DNA of 64,000 nt from Arthrobacter sp. KBS0703 (GCF_002008315.2 NZ_MVDG02000001.1:2356001-2420000), one strand, 5' to 3'. Numbered from the stretch's first letter, positions 10,349 to 19,623 are shown. The notes: generated by a model not told the origin, from the letters alone. Translations and numbers: made by a program.

Positions 10349-11107
10349 TTACAGCCCCAGGTCCAGGTAGCCGTCCAGGCCCACGGTCAGTCCGGGGTGG
10401 TTCGCGACGTTCCGGATCCCCAGGAGGACGCCGGGCATGAACGACGCCCGGTCAAACGAGTCATGCCGCAGGGTCAGCTGCTCCCCCGTGCCGCCGAGGA
10501 GGACCTCCTGATGCGCAACGAGGCCGCGGAGCCGCACGCTGTGCACACGGACGCCGTCCACGTCGCACCCGCGGGCGCCGGCAAGTTCGCTGGTGGTGGC
10601 ATCCGGGCTTGGCCCGACGCCGGCCGCTGCGCGTTCCGCCGCGACCAGCTGGGCGGTCCGGACGGCCGTGCCGGAGGGCGCATCGACCTTGTCAGGGTGG
10701 TGGAGCTCGATGATTTCCACGGATTCAAAGTACTTGGAAGCCTTGGCGGCGAATGCCGAGGCCAGGACGGAACCGAGGGCAAAGTTTGGCGCGATCAGCA
10801 CGCCGACGTCCGGACGGCCTGCCAGCAGGTCGCCGAGCTCCTGCAGCTTTCCGGCGTCCCAGCCAGTGGTGCCCACGACCGCATGCATGCCGTTCTCGAC
10901 GGCGAAACGTACGTTCTCCCGGGTGCTCTCCGGAACGGTGAGATCCACCACGAACCTGGCACCGGCGCTGAGCAAAGTGTCCAGGGAGTCGCCCCGTCCC
11001 AAGGCTGCGACGAGCTTCATGTCGGGGGCGGCCTCTACCGCTTTGACGGCCTCGGCGCCCATGCGCCCGTTCGCGCCCAGGACGGCGACAGCGAGTTGTT
11101 CGGTCAT
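10349..11107 (-). CDS. dapB: 4-Hydroxy-tetrahydrodipicolinate reductase
   Basis: 252 residues, typical for DapB, which reduces the DapA product using NAD(P)H in lysine/diaminopimelate synthesis. The N-terminal nucleotide-binding loop GANGRMG is present, with VVGTTGWD and PNFALGSVLA in mid-sequence and the substrate motif KVDAPSGTA. A hairpin at 11121-11143 and about 100 bp separate it from moaE. The TPR-like gene follows. Confidence 0.95.
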   Translation of the reverse strand: MTEQLAVAVLGANGRMGAEAVKAVEAAPDMKLVAALGRGDSLDTLLSAGARFVVDLTVPESTRENVRFAVENGMHAVVGTTGWDAGKLQELGDLLAGRPDVGVLIAPNFALGSVLASAFAAKASKYFESVEIIELHHPDKVDAPSGTAVRTAQLVAAERAAAGVGPSPDATTSELAGARGCDVDGVRVHSVRLRGLVAHQEVLLGGTGEQLTLRHDSFDRASFMPGVLLGIRNVANHPGLTVGLDGYLDLGL

Positions 11108-11120
11108 GGATTCAACACTA

Positions 11121-11143
11121 CCTTTCGCCCGCCCGGCGAAAGG
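11121..11143 (-). terminator. Short hairpin between moaE and dapB, candidate terminator
   Basis: Perfect 9-bp stem CCTTTCGCC/GGCGAAAGG with a 5-nt loop, downstream of the moaE stop (11213) and just before the dapB start (11107). On the minus strand it is followed by a short mixed T-rich stretch. It could end the mo cluster transcript or act in the dapB leader. Confidence 0.4.
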
Positions 11144-11212
11144 AACCGGGCGCCATGCGTTACCTCACGTGCGGCCGGCGGGCAGGCCCCGAACCAAAAC
11201 CGGGCCCGGTAC

Positions 11213-11704
11213 CTACGCCCCGGCCCCGACCCACTCGACGGTGCCGTCGCTGAAGAACTGTTCCTTCCAGATGGGGACCTGTGCCTTGATGCGGTCCACG
11301 AGTTCGGAGCACACGGCGAAGGCCTGCCCGCGGTGTGCCGCCGACACGGCGCAGACCAGGGCCGGTTCGCCGATTTCCAGGGAGCCCACCCGGTGTGCTG
11401 CCCAGATCCGGACCGGCGGCGTGGAGGCGCCGGCACCTTCGTGCTCGGCCGCCAGCTGCGCCACGACGTCGGCCATCACCTGGTGCGCCGTCGGATGCGC
11501 GCTGTAACTGAGCCGGTCAACCGGCTTGCCGCCGTCGTGGTTCCGCACCACGCCGCTGAAGCTGACCACCGCGCCTGCGGTGTCCGACTCCACGGCCGCG
11601 ATGGCCTGGTCCACGGAGATGGGCTCGGCGCTCAGCACCGCATGCACTACTTCGAATGCCGGCCCCGTGAATGATGGCCCCGTCAGGAATGGTTCAGTGC
11701 CCAT
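11213..11704 (-). CDS. moaE: Molybdopterin synthase catalytic subunit
   Basis: 163 residues. With MoaD it converts cyclic pyranopterin monophosphate to molybdopterin. Family features: GAVVSFSGVVRNHDGG, LSYSAHPTAHQVM, VRIWAAHRVGSLEIGEPALVCAVSAAHR and the conserved PIWKEQFFSDGTVEWV with the active-site lysine. Its start overlaps the end of the mog gene by 11 bp. It is the last gene of the minus-strand run moeA-moaC-mog-moaE. Confidence 0.94.
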   Translation of the reverse strand: MGTEPFLTGPSFTGPAFEVVHAVLSAEPISVDQAIAAVESDTAGAVVSFSGVVRNHDGGKPVDRLSYSAHPTAHQVMADVVAQLAAEHEGAGASTPPVRIWAAHRVGSLEIGEPALVCAVSAAHRGQAFAVCSELVDRIKAQVPIWKEQFFSDGTVEWVGAGA

Positions 11705-12218
11705 GTCCGCCCTCCAACTGGTCGCACAGGTGCCCGATCACCGGATCCAGCACGGACAGTCCGTCCATGACGCCCTTCGGTGATCCGGGCAGATTAACGA
11801 TGAATGTCCGGCCGGCCGCGCCGGCATGCCCGCGGCTGAGCATGGCATGGGGAGTTTTGGCGATCCCGGCCTGCCGGATGCCCTCCATGATGCCGGGGAT
11901 CTCGCGGTCCAGCAGCGGCAGCGTCATTTCCGGCGTCCGGTCATCGGGACTCAGCCCGGTGCCGCCGCTGGTGATGACGACGGCGGGCTGCTGGGTCAGG
12001 AGGGCGCGGATCGCGGCTCCCACCGGCTCGCCGTCGGGCACCACCATTGCCGGAAAGGGCTCAAAGCCGTGTTCGGTGAGCCAGTCGATGATGACCGGGC
12101 CGGTCTCGTCCCGGTAGATTCCGGCCGCGGCCCGCGTCGAGGCAATGACGACGCCGGCCTTCCGGCCCTGCACCTCACCGTGGACGTGGGGCGTTGAATG
12201 GGTTGCAGCGCTGCTCAC
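11694..12218 (-). CDS. mog: Molybdopterin adenylyltransferase (Mog/MoaB family)
   Basis: About 174 residues from GTG at 12218, which overlaps the moaC stop as GTGA. The MoCF/MPT-binding motif [18 protein letters not shown] is intact, and the C-terminal region has [16 protein letters not shown]. The enzyme adenylylates molybdopterin before metal insertion by MoeA. A longer in-frame extension upstream overlaps moaC and is rejected because of the clean GTGA coupling. Mog and MoaB are hard to separate by eye. Confidence 0.9.
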   Translation of the reverse strand: MSSAATHSTPHVHGEVQGRKAGVVIASTRAAAGIYRDETGPVIIDWLTEHGFEPFPAMVVPDGEPVGAAIRALLTQQPAVVITSGGTGLSPDDRTPEMTLPLLDREIPGIMEGIRQAGIAKTPHAMLSRGHAGAAGRTFIVNLPGSPKGVMDGLSVLDPVIGHLCDQLEGGHGH

Positions 12219-12709
12219 AGTGCCCAGTCCCCGCTCTTGCCGCCGCTTTTGGCGAGCACCTTGATGTCCGTCAGGACGGCATGCTTGTCCACGGCCTTGA
12301 TCATGTCGTACACGCTCAGCGCCGCGACGGAGGCGGCGGTCAGGGCTTCCATTTCGACGCCGGTGACTCCCCTGGTCTTCACTGTGGCAAGGATGTCCAC
12401 GGCATCTGCTCCCAGTTCGAAGTCGACCGTGACCTTCGAAATCGGCAGCGGGTGGCACAGCGGAATGAGTTCGGGGGTTTTCTTGGCCGCCATGATTCCG
12501 GCGACCCTCGCGACGGCCAGGGCGTCGCCCTTGGGCAGGCCGCCGGAGCCCAGCAGCGCCAGGACCTCCGGGGTGCTCCGGACCGTTGCGGTGGCCGTGG
12601 CCTCGCGGGTGGTCTCCGGTTTTCCCGAGACGTCCACCATCTGGGCCGTCCCGTCACGGCGGAGGTGCGTCAGCGCGGCGTTGTCATTTTCTGCAGTCAC
12701 AGCATCCAT
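12215..12709 (-). CDS. moaC: Cyclic pyranopterin monophosphate synthase
   Basis: 164 residues from ATG at 12709. It forms cPMP from the MoaA product. MoaC landmarks are [28 protein letters not shown] with the conserved His, and [29 protein letters not shown]. The start lies 13 bp inside the end of moeA and the stop overlaps mog, so translation is tightly coupled along the run. A longer upstream in-frame extension is only the antisense of moeA coding sequence and is not used. Confidence 0.95.
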   Translation of the reverse strand: MDAVTAENDNAALTHLRRDGTAQMVDVSGKPETTREATATATVRSTPEVLALLGSGGLPKGDALAVARVAGIMAAKKTPELIPLCHPLPISKVTVDFELGADAVDILATVKTRGVTGVEMEALTAASVAALSVYDMIKAVDKHAVLTDIKVLAKSGGKSGDWAL

Positions 12710-13812
12710 ACTTCCACTTCGGCGCCCTCGGCGAGTGCGCCGACGCCATCGGGCACATGGACCAGGGCATTTGACTGCGCGAGGGCACGGACCAGGTGGG
12801 AGCTTTCGCCGCCCTCCAGCCGCACGGTTCCGTCCGGCAGCAGGTTCCCGCGCCGGACCTGGTGCTTGCCCGCCGGGGACGTCAGCGGCTGCGCGAGCCG
12901 GGCGCGGACCGCGGGCCTCGGCGCCGGCGACCCGAACAGTCCGCTGAGGACGGGACGAAGGAACATCTCGAAGGAGACGAGGCAACTGACCGGGTTCCCC
13001 GGGAACCCGAGGAGGGGGACGCCGTCGAACATTCCGAGTCCCTGCGGGCCGCCAGGCTGCATGGCCACGTGCTGGAATGCCACGTCCTGGCCGTCCATGG
13101 CCTGCCGGACCACCTCGTAGGCGCCCTTGCTGACTCCACCGGTGGTGACAATGAGGTCCACGGACGCCGTGTGGCTGCGCAACAGGCTGCGCAGCTCCGC
13201 CGGGTTGTCGGTGGCGATGCCCGCCCGGACCACGGCCAGCCCCGCCTGCCGCAGCGCGGTTTCCAGCAGCGTGCCGTTGGCGTCGTAGACCTTGCCGTCC
13301 GCCAGCGGTTCGCCGGGTTCCACCACCTCATCGCCCGTGGTCACGAGGAGAACGGTCAGCGGACGGTGGACCAGGACGTCCGCCAGCCCCAGGGCGGCCA
13401 GCAGCCCCAGCTGCCCGGGTCCCAGGAAAGTGCTGGCAGCCAGGGCGCGTTCGCCCGCCTCGATATCGCTTCCGGCGTCGCGGATGAACGTCCCGGCCGC
13501 CGCCGGGGGCAGCCACACTGTGGCTGCTTCGCCGGGGGCAGGGAACGCGGCTGGAACCGCCCGCTCGACGGGTACGACGGCGTCTGCCCCGACGGGGACC
13601 ATGGCCCCCGTCATGATCGGGGCCGCCGTGCCCGGTTCAAGGGCTGCCGGGCTGGCGCCGGCCGGAACGGGAGCAACCACGCGCAGTTCCGCGCCGGCGT
13701 CGGGCACGTCCGCGGAGCGGATGGCGAAGCCGTCCATCTGGGAGTTTGCAAACGGAGGCAGGCTCAGCGGCGCCGTGACGGTCTCGGCCAGCCCGCGGCC
13801 CAACGCCTGGGC
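12697..13812 (-). CDS. moeA: Molybdopterin molybdenumtransferase MoeA, main part (gene split by adapter)
   Basis: About 370 residues beginning [20 protein letters not shown] at the adapter. It inserts molybdate into adenylylated molybdopterin. MoeA features are [31 protein letters not shown], the catalytic region [17 protein letters not shown] and [21 protein letters not shown]. The MYKRQ start is adapter. The N-terminal 20-40 residues are on the far side in another frame. Confidence 0.93.
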   Translation of the reverse strand, partial: AQALGRGLAETVTAPLSLPPFANSQMDGFAIRSADVPDAGAELRVVAPVPAGASPAALEPGTAAPIMTGAMVPVGADAVVPVERAVPAAFPAPGEAATVWLPPAAAGTFIRDAGSDIEAGERALAASTFLGPGQLGLLAALGLADVLVHRPLTVLLVTTGDEVVEPGEPLADGKVYDANGTLLETALRQAGLAVVRAGIATDNPAELRSLLRSHTASVDLIVTTGGVSKGAYEVVRQAMDGQDVAFQHVAMQPGGPQGLGMFDGVPLLGFPGNPVSCLVSFEMFLRPVLSGLFGSPAPRPAVRARLAQPLTSPAGKHQVRRGNLLPDGTVRLEGGESSHLVRALAQSNALVHVPDGVGALAEGAEVEVWML

Positions 13813-13850
13813 CTGTCTCTTATACACATCTAGATGTGTATAAGAGACAG
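13813..13850. other. Nextera mate-pair junction adapter (synthetic), inside moeA
   Basis: Complete 38-bp double mosaic end. Left of it MoeA reads AQALGRGL; right of it, in another frame, MoeA reads SVAEHRQAVRELLAPLAAGRSQR. Only about three codons (expected L-x-L) seem to be missing, and the first nine adapter bases happen to encode L-S-L. Confidence 0.97.
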
Positions 13851-14005
13851 CCGCTGGCTGCGGCCGGCTGCGAGCGGCGCCAGGAGCTCCCGGACCGCCT
13901 GCCGGTGCTCGGCCACGCTCCGGGGCGCGTGAGAGGTCCCGTGCGCGTGGGGTGCTTGGGGGCGGACGTGGTGGCAGTGGCGTGCGGCTGCGGGTGGCTG
14001 TGCAT
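13851..14005 (-). CDS. moeA: MoeA N-terminal fragment (frameshifted, split from main part)
   Basis: Reading minus from the adapter, APRSVAEHRQAVRELLAPLA is the typical first helix of MoeA. A His-rich leader starting at ATG 14005 (MHSHPQPHATATTSAPKHP) sits one frame away. Adding a single base to the GGGG run at 13949-13952 would join them as KHPHAHGTSHAPRSVAEH, a plausible Arthrobacter MoeA N-terminus. The fragment therefore most likely carries one homopolymer deletion as well as the adapter break. Confidence 0.65.
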
Positions 14006-14027
14006 GGTCCTGCCTTCGATGCGGCGG

Positions 14028-15117
14028 CTACGGGTTTACGTCAACTCTAATGGTGTGGAAGCCCGTGGCGCCGTCCGGGGCGACGGACCGGTGCTCCTCG
14101 GTCTGCGCGGCACCGTGAAGGTCGGTGGCGCGCACCTGGACCTCGTGCTGTCCCGGCTGCAGATCGACGCCGAGCTGCCACTGGTACCAGGTGTCCACAG
14201 AGATGCCGGGAGCAAGGTCGGCCTGCTGCCAGCTGCCCCGATCGACCCGCAGCTCCACCTTCCCGATTCCGGTGTGCTGCGCCCACGCCACGCCGCCGAA
14301 CACCACGCGGCCCGGAGGCGCGGACCGGCCGTCACGGGGAACATCGATGCGCGAAGAGATCTTGATGGGTCCGCGCGCGGACCATCCGCGCGGTGTCCAG
14401 TAGGCGACGTCGTCGGCGAACGTGGTGACTTTGAGTTCCGTAAGCCATTTCGTGGCTGACACGTATCCGTAGAGGCCGGGGACGATCATGCGGACCGGAA
14501 ACCCGTGTTCCAGCGGAAGCGGCTCGCCGTTCATGCCCACGGCGAGCAGCGCATCCCGGCCGTCCGTGAGGACCTCCAGCGGAGTGCCGGCGGTCCAGCC
14601 GTCCGTGCTCCTGGCGAGCACCATGTCCGCGCCCGGCTTCGGACCTGCCATCGCCAGCAGCTCGCGGACGGGCCAGCCAAGCCAGAGCGCATTGCCGATC
14701 AGGTCGCCACCCACCTCGTTGGACACGCAGGCGATGGTCACATGGCGCTCCCTCAGCGGTTTGGCCAGCAGCGCGTCGAAATCAAGTTCGATCTCACGGT
14801 CCACCAGGCCGGTGACCTTGAGCCTCCATTCGCGCGGATCGATGACCGGGACTGACAGCGCGGTGTCGATGCGGTAAAACTCGGGGCTCGGCGTCACGAG
14901 CGGTTGCATCCCGGCCAGGCCGATCTCGGCGCCGGGCGGAATCGCTGCCGCCGGCAGCAGCGGCTTGGGCAGCCGCAGTGCCCTGCGGAGCTCGCTGACG
15001 CCGGCGGCGCCTCCCCGCCAGGCGGTGGCAAGGGCCCCGCCGACGACGACGGCCGCCGCGGTGCCGCCCAGCAGCTGGAAGAAGCCGCGCCGCGCGGGCA
15101 GGCCCGCTGCCTCGCCT
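14028..15117 (-). CDS. Membrane-fused molybdopterin oxidoreductase, catalytic part (frameshifted gene)
   Basis: Catalytic domain of a sulfite-oxidase-fold (oxidoreductase molybdopterin-binding) protein. The cofactor-binding region HVTIACVSNEVGGDLIGNALWLGWPVRELL contains the ligand cysteine. GFPVRMIVPGLYGYVSATKWL and a C-terminal dimerisation-type domain (GKVELRVDRGSWQQADL) follow. In this frame the sequence continues upstream to a membrane/twin-arginine-like segment (PARRGFFQLLGGTAAAVVVG), then meets the other half in a different frame near 15116-15131. The natural electron acceptor and substrate are unknown. Confidence 0.85.
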
Positions 15118-15697
15118 TGCCCGGCCCGGCGACGTGCCAGGCGGCCAGCCGTCCGATCAGGCTCCGGAGCACCAGCACGGCGATGCCGGCGGCAAGCACA
15201 GGAAGCACGACGGCGGTGACGGTCACCTGCGCGCGCGTCAGGACCGCCACCACGCCCACGATGCCGAAGGCGGCGAAAATCGCGGCGCCCGCGAAGCGCC
15301 GGCGCAGCTCAACCACGCCGGACACCGCCGCGAAGGCAGCGATCGCCAGCGCCATGCCTGCCAGCAGCGCCAGTTTGTCTGCGGTGCCGAAAAGCGAAAC
15401 TGCCCAGTCCTTGACGCCCGGCGGGGCGGCGTCGATGACGGCACCGCCCAAAGCGGTCATGGTGGAGAGGGACGGGCTGACGAACCCGGCGATGAGTTCG
15501 CTGGCCACGAGTCCTGTGCCTGCCGCCACGACACCGGCGGCGGCAGCCCAGCGGCGCGGCACCCTCCGGCCCGCTCCGGACGCCGCCCCGGCGCCGGACG
15601 GTCCCGCAGGTAACGCGTTGGACGGTCCCGGCTTTGCTTCGGGGTGGACCTGGTGTCCGGCTGCCGCCCCGGGTCCGGCTGGCTGGGACTCGTTCAC
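15118..15697 (-). CDS. Membrane-fused molybdopterin oxidoreductase, N-terminal membrane part (frameshifted gene)
   Basis: Pro/Ala-rich cytoplasmic start followed by four or five hydrophobic segments (for example AAGVVAAGTGLVASELIAGF and VTVTAVVLPVLAAGIAVLVL). Actinobacterial relatives have this membrane module fused to a sulfite-oxidase-like domain in one chain of about 530 residues. Here one missing base in the G-rich stretch near 15116-15131 splits the reading frame: this frame runs on into GKARQRACPRG while the catalytic half reads EAAGLPARRGFFQLL. A sequencing error is likelier than a true split. Confidence 0.8.
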
Positions 15698-15801
15698 ACT
15701 TCCCCAGCATAGGTTCGATGAAGTCCGTTCGCACTGCGCCGGAACGCAAAGCGCGAAGTCACAGCGTGAGCGATGGCCCCCGCGTGGCGTAGCCTGAATT
15801 C

Positions 15802-15942
15802 ATGAGTGTTCAGCTTGGCATCCCGCAGCCCCGCGAAGGAGGCGTTCCGGTTTCCGGCGCGCAGCCCCTTCCCGCTGCCCGTCCGGCCGATGCTCCCGCC
15901 GGCCTTGCGGACCGCTACGGACGCCGGGCCACGGACATGAGG
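15802..15942 (+). CDS. moaA: MoaA N-terminal fragment (gene split by adapter)
   Basis: ATG at 15802 opens 47 codons ending LADRYGRRATDMR, which matches the MoaA lead-in before the radical-SAM cluster motif. The adapter interrupts directly after DMR. The missing stretch should encode roughly V/L-S-L-T-D-K/R-C-N-L, including the first cysteine of the CxxxCxxC motif. It is divergent from the molybdopterin oxidoreductase across a 104-bp promoter region. Confidence 0.88.
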
Positions 15943-15980
15943 CTGTCTCTTATACACATCTAGATGTGTATAAGAGACAG
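15943..15980. other. Nextera mate-pair junction adapter (synthetic), inside moaA
   Basis: Complete 38-bp double mosaic end. It replaces the codons around the first iron-sulfur cysteine of MoaA. The adapter is in frame with the downstream part but carries an internal TAG. Confidence 0.97.
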
Positions 15981-16947
15981 GCGCTGCACCTACTGCATGC
16001 CGGCGGAGGGGCTCGAATGGCTGGCCAAGCAGGCCGTCATGTCCGCCGCGGAAATCGTCCGGATCGTGGGGATCGGCGTGGATCTGCTGGGCGTGCGCGA
16101 GCTTCGCCTCACCGGCGGGGAACCTCTGGTCAGGGCCGACCTCATCGACATCATCGCCGCCCTGCGGAAGGCCCACCCGGAGCTTCCGATCTCCATGACC
16201 ACCAACGGTGTGGGGCTCGACAAGAAGGCCGCCGCACTCAAGGCTGCCGGGCTGACGCGCATCAACGTCTCCCTCGATTCCCTGCACGAGGAAACCTTTG
16301 CCGAGCTAACGCGGCGCCCCTTCCTGGACCGCGTCCTGGCGGGAGTCGACGCCGCCTGGGCCGCCGGCCTCGGCCCGGTCAAGATCAACGCGGTGCTGAT
16401 GCGGGGCATCAATGACGCCGAGTCGCCGTCGCTGCTCGCCTGGGCGCTGGAACGCGGCTATGAACTCCGCTTCATCGAGCAGATGCCGCTCGACGCCGAC
16501 CACGGCTGGACGCGCCGGAACATGATCACGGCGTCGGAAATCCGGGAGCTGCTTTCGGCCGAGTACGTCCTCAGCCCGGATCCGCGGGAACGCGACGGTG
16601 CGCCCGCCGAACGTTTTGAAGTACGACGCCGGGTGGCCGGTTCGGCCGAAGCCGCCGGCCCCGTGCTGGGAACCGTGGGCATCATCGCCTCGGTCACCGA
16701 ACCGTTCTGTTCGGACTGCCGCCGGACGCGGATCACTGCAGAGGGCAAGATCATGAGCTGCCTCTTCTCCCGCGAGGAGTTTGACCTGCTCGGGTTGCTC
16801 CGGGAGGGCGCCAGCGACCGGCAGCTGGCCGGGCGCTGGCAGGACGCCATGTGGGTCAAGCCGAAAGCCCACGGGATGGACCACGTGGGTCTCGATGCGC
16901 CGGACTTCGTCCAGCCGGACCGCAGCATGAGCGCCATCGGAGGCTGA
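15981..16947 (+). CDS. moaA: GTP 3',8-cyclase MoaA, main part
   Basis: About 321 residues of the radical-SAM enzyme that starts molybdopterin synthesis from GTP. RCTYCMPAEGLEW gives the second and third cluster cysteines; the first was lost to the adapter. LRLTGGEPLVR and the C-terminal second [4Fe-4S] site (PFCSDCRRTRITAEGKIMSCLF) are intact, and the protein ends SAIGG, with the C-terminal Gly-Gly that MoaA requires. moaD starts 4 bp after the stop, so the two are co-translated. Confidence 0.94.
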
Positions 16948-16951
16948 ACAG

Positions 16952-17218
16952 TTGAACGTAAGGTACTTCGCTGCGGCGCGCGCCGCGGCAGGCGTCGACG
17001 AGGAACGCTTCGAGCTTCCTCCCGGATCCACGGTGGGAGCGCTGCTGGCCGCAGTGCTCGGTGTCGAACGTCCCGTGCCGCCGGCCGGTACTCCCCCGCT
17101 GGACCGAATCCTGGCCCGGAGCAGTTTCCTGCTGAACGAGATCGCCGTGCGGGACCGGACGGTTGTGCTGTCCGACGACGACGTGATTGACGTCCTGCCG
17201 CCCTTCGCCGGCGGATAG
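16952..17218 (+). CDS. moaD: Molybdopterin synthase sulfur-carrier subunit
   Basis: 88-residue ubiquitin-fold MoaD ending in the diagnostic Gly-Gly (DVLPPFAGG), whose C-terminus is thiocarboxylated to supply sulfur. The start is TTG at 16952, placed by GGAGG about 8 nt upstream inside the end of moaA. It pairs functionally with moaE, which is encoded on the opposite strand 5 kb away. Confidence 0.92.
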   Translation: MNVRYFAAARAAAGVDEERFELPPGSTVGALLAAVLGVERPVPPAGTPPLDRILARSSFLLNEIAVRDRTVVLSDDDVIDVLPPFAGG

Positions 17219-17410
17219 TCTCCCGCAGCCTTCCCCCGCACCCCATCTCAGCACCCCATCGGCCCAACTAGGTCGCAGCTCGCGCCGTTCCCAGCGCCCA
17301 GAAGCGCGCCAGCTGCTACCCAGTTGCGTCAGTGCTATGTCGCCGCCGCACACCGGGATCTACCATGGCACTACCGCCCGACGGAGAGCGGTACGCCTAA
17401 GGAGACCGGA

Positions 17411-17692
17411 ATGTTCACGCTGCAAATTGAGCACGCGATCAAAGACTTTGACATGTGGAGGGCCGCGTTTGACCGCGACCCGGTGGACCGTGCGGGCTCG
17501 GGAGTGATCACCCACCGCATCAGCCGCCCGGTGGACGATCCGCACTACGTGGTGGTGGAACTCGACTTTGAGAGCCAGGAACAGGCCGAGGGGCTGCTGG
17601 CCAAGCTGCAGGAGAACGTGTGGAACTCCCCCGACGTGGCGCCTGCCCTGTCCGGCTCCCCGAAAACCCGGGTCGTTGAGGTAGTGGGCTAG
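17411..17692 (+). CDS. Small uncharacterised protein, possible dimeric alpha/beta-barrel
   Basis: 93 residues from ATG 17411, with GGAGA upstream. The pattern (FTLQIEHAIKDFDMWRAAFD, then HYVVVELDFESQEQAEGLLA) suggests a ferredoxin-like alpha/beta fold of the antibiotic-monooxygenase or small-stress-protein type. No catalytic residues can be assigned. An in-frame extension back to 17324 has no ribosome site and is not used. It is convergent with the DUF1579 gene. Confidence 0.7.
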   Translation: MFTLQIEHAIKDFDMWRAAFDRDPVDRAGSGVITHRISRPVDDPHYVVVELDFESQEQAEGLLAKLQENVWNSPDVAPALSGSPKTRVVEVVG

Positions 17693-17721
17693 TCGCCCGG
17701 CTTGCAGGACCCCATAGCAGC

Positions 17722-18183
17722 TCAGGCGCGGTGGCAGATCGACGTCATGAACGGGCTGAAGTCCTGGGCGTCGCCCAGCCTAAGTTCCGCCGTGTGGGTC
17801 AGGACCCCCCGGTCAACCCGGAACGTGTGCCTGGCGGTTCCGCGGTCGCTGTGCCGCTCCACGGTCAGCGTGGAATCATGCCAGACACCGCGCGCCGGCG
17901 CCGCCGGCGGCCGTCCCATGCTGTCGACGTAATACCAGAGGGTTTCATCGTGGTCGGGGTCCACAGTGAAGACGCCGTGGCCCTCGAAGTGGCTGCCGTC
18001 GGCCTCGGTGTGCCGGTAGGTCTGGACCACGGCGAAGCCGCCCGCGGCCCGGGTGAACGTCACCTCTGCCGTGGCGGTCCGGGCGGGCCCCCAGTAGGAG
18101 GCGGCGAGCTCGGTGGTTCCCAGCCAGCGCCCGACGAAAATCTCGAGAGCCTCGTGTGCTGACCCCGGTTGCGGACGGTCCAT
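17722..18183 (-). CDS. DUF1579-family protein
   Basis: 153 residues. The opening EALEIFVGRWLGTTELAASY, the central FAVVQTYRHTEADG and FEGHGVFTVDPDHDETLWYY, and the closing AQDFSPFMTSICHRA follow the DUF1579 lipocalin-like beta-barrel pattern. The biochemical role is unknown. It is convergent with the small alpha/beta protein and about 100 bp downstream of the M16 peptidase on the same strand. Confidence 0.75.
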   Translation of the reverse strand: MDRPQPGSAHEALEIFVGRWLGTTELAASYWGPARTATAEVTFTRAAGGFAVVQTYRHTEADGSHFEGHGVFTVDPDHDETLWYYVDSMGRPPAAPARGVWHDSTLTVERHSDRGTARHTFRVDRGVLTHTAELRLGDAQDFSPFMTSICHRA

Positions 18184-18279
18184 TCTTCCTCCCGAGTGGC
18201 ATTGGCTCCATCATGGTCCGGCCCGCGAGGCCTGTCCAGCGGCATGCCGCCGGACGGCGCCGCCAGGGTCACCGATGCG

Positions 18280-19623
18280 TCAGAGGCCGAAGGTTTCGGT
18301 CTCCTCGAAGGGTCCGACCACCGTCACCGTGCGGGGCGCGGCCGCAAGTTCGCGGGCCAGTTCCTGGACCTGCCCTGCCGTCACGGCCTTGATGAGCCGG
18401 AGCGTTTCGTCGATGTCCTGATACTCGCCTGACACGAGCTCTGCACGTCCCAGGCGCGACATGCGCGAGCCGGTGTCTTCCAGCGCCAGCACGATGCCAC
18501 CGCACAGCTGGCCCACCGCTTTGCGGAGTTCGTCGTCGGAAATGCCGCCGTCTGCGAGCTTGTCGAGTTCCGCGCCGAGGAGTTCCACCACCTGGCGGAC
18601 CTTGGTGGGAGTGCAGCCGGCGTACATCCCGAAGTATCCGGCGTCGGCGTAGGAGGAGGCGAAGGAATAGGTGGAGTAAACCAGTCCGCGCTTCTCGCGG
18701 ATCTCCTGGAACAGCCGGGAGGACATTCCGCCGCCCAGCACGGCGTTCAGTACGCTCATGACGTAGCGGCGCTCATCCGTGGCCACGATCGTGGGGCAGC
18801 CCATGATGATGTTGGCCTGCTCCACCGGGCGCTTGACCACGTGGAGGCCCGCCGTCCCGGTGATGTCCGCGCGTACCGTGGACCGGCGGTCAACCGGCGC
18901 CGCGCCGAGCTCAAGCGACCAGCCGGCTGTGTGGAGGGCGTCCACCACGAGGCGGCAGACGACGTCGTGCTCCAGGCCGCCGGCGGCGGTGATCACGAGT
19001 TCGTCGGGACGGTAGTAACGGCGGTAGTGGTCCCAGACTGAATCGCGGGCCACGGCCCGGATGGCGTCCGGCGTGCCGCCGATGGGCCGGCCCAGCGGGT
19101 GGGTTCCGAGCACCGCGGCCACGAAGTGCTCGTGGGCAACATCGGTGGGGTCATCGCTGTCCATGGCGATTTCCTCCAGGATGACGTCCCGTTCCTGCTC
19201 CATCTCCGCGGGGTCCAGCACGGCCCCGGTGATCATGTCCGCGATGACATCAATGGCCATGGGCAGGTCGGTGTCCAGGACGCGGGCGAAGTAGCAGGTG
19301 CTCTCCTTGGCCGTGGCCGCATTCGATTCGCCGCCGACCTCGTCGAAGGCCGACGCGATTTCGAGTGCGGTGCGCCGTTTGGTGCCCTTGAACAGCAGGT
19401 GCTCCAGGAAGTGCGTGGAGCCGTGCTGGCCCGGGGCTTCATCGCGGGAGCCCACGCCGACCCAGAAACCGATGGTCGCGGACCGCTGGCCCGGCATCGC
19501 CTCCGTCAGCACCCGCACGCCGCCGGGGAGGACGGAACGGCGCACTTCGGAGCCTCCGTCGGCTCCGTGGATCAGGGTCTCGCCGGGGTGGTTCTGCGCC
19601 AGGGGCAGGGGTACGACAGTCAT
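18280..19623 (-). CDS. M16-family zinc metallopeptidase (pitrilysin-like)
   Basis: About 447 residues, typical of bacterial mitochondrial-processing-peptidase-like M16B proteins. The inverted zinc motif HFLEHLLFKGT (HxxEH) is present near residue 70, followed by the distal glutamate region NAATAKESTCYF. The C-terminal half has the M16 domain (VYSTYSFASSYADAGYFGMY). ATG 19623 is favoured over the TTG one codon upstream because of AAAGG spacing. It lies downstream of pnp beyond a strong hairpin, a conserved actinobacterial neighbourhood. Confidence 0.92.
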   Translation of the reverse strand: MTVVPLPLAQNHPGETLIHGADGGSEVRRSVLPGGVRVLTEAMPGQRSATIGFWVGVGSRDEAPGQHGSTHFLEHLLFKGTKRRTALEIASAFDEVGGESNAATAKESTCYFARVLDTDLPMAIDVIADMITGAVLDPAEMEQERDVILEEIAMDSDDPTDVAHEHFVAAVLGTHPLGRPIGGTPDAIRAVARDSVWDHYRRYYRPDELVITAAGGLEHDVVCRLVVDALHTAGWSLELGAAPVDRRSTVRADITGTAGLHVVKRPVEQANIIMGCPTIVATDERRYVMSVLNAVLGGGMSSRLFQEIREKRGLVYSTYSFASSYADAGYFGMYAGCTPTKVRQVVELLGAELDKLADGGISDDELRKAVGQLCGGIVLALEDTGSRMSRLGRAELVSGEYQDIDETLRLIKAVTAGQVQELARELAAAPRTVTVVGPFEETETFGL

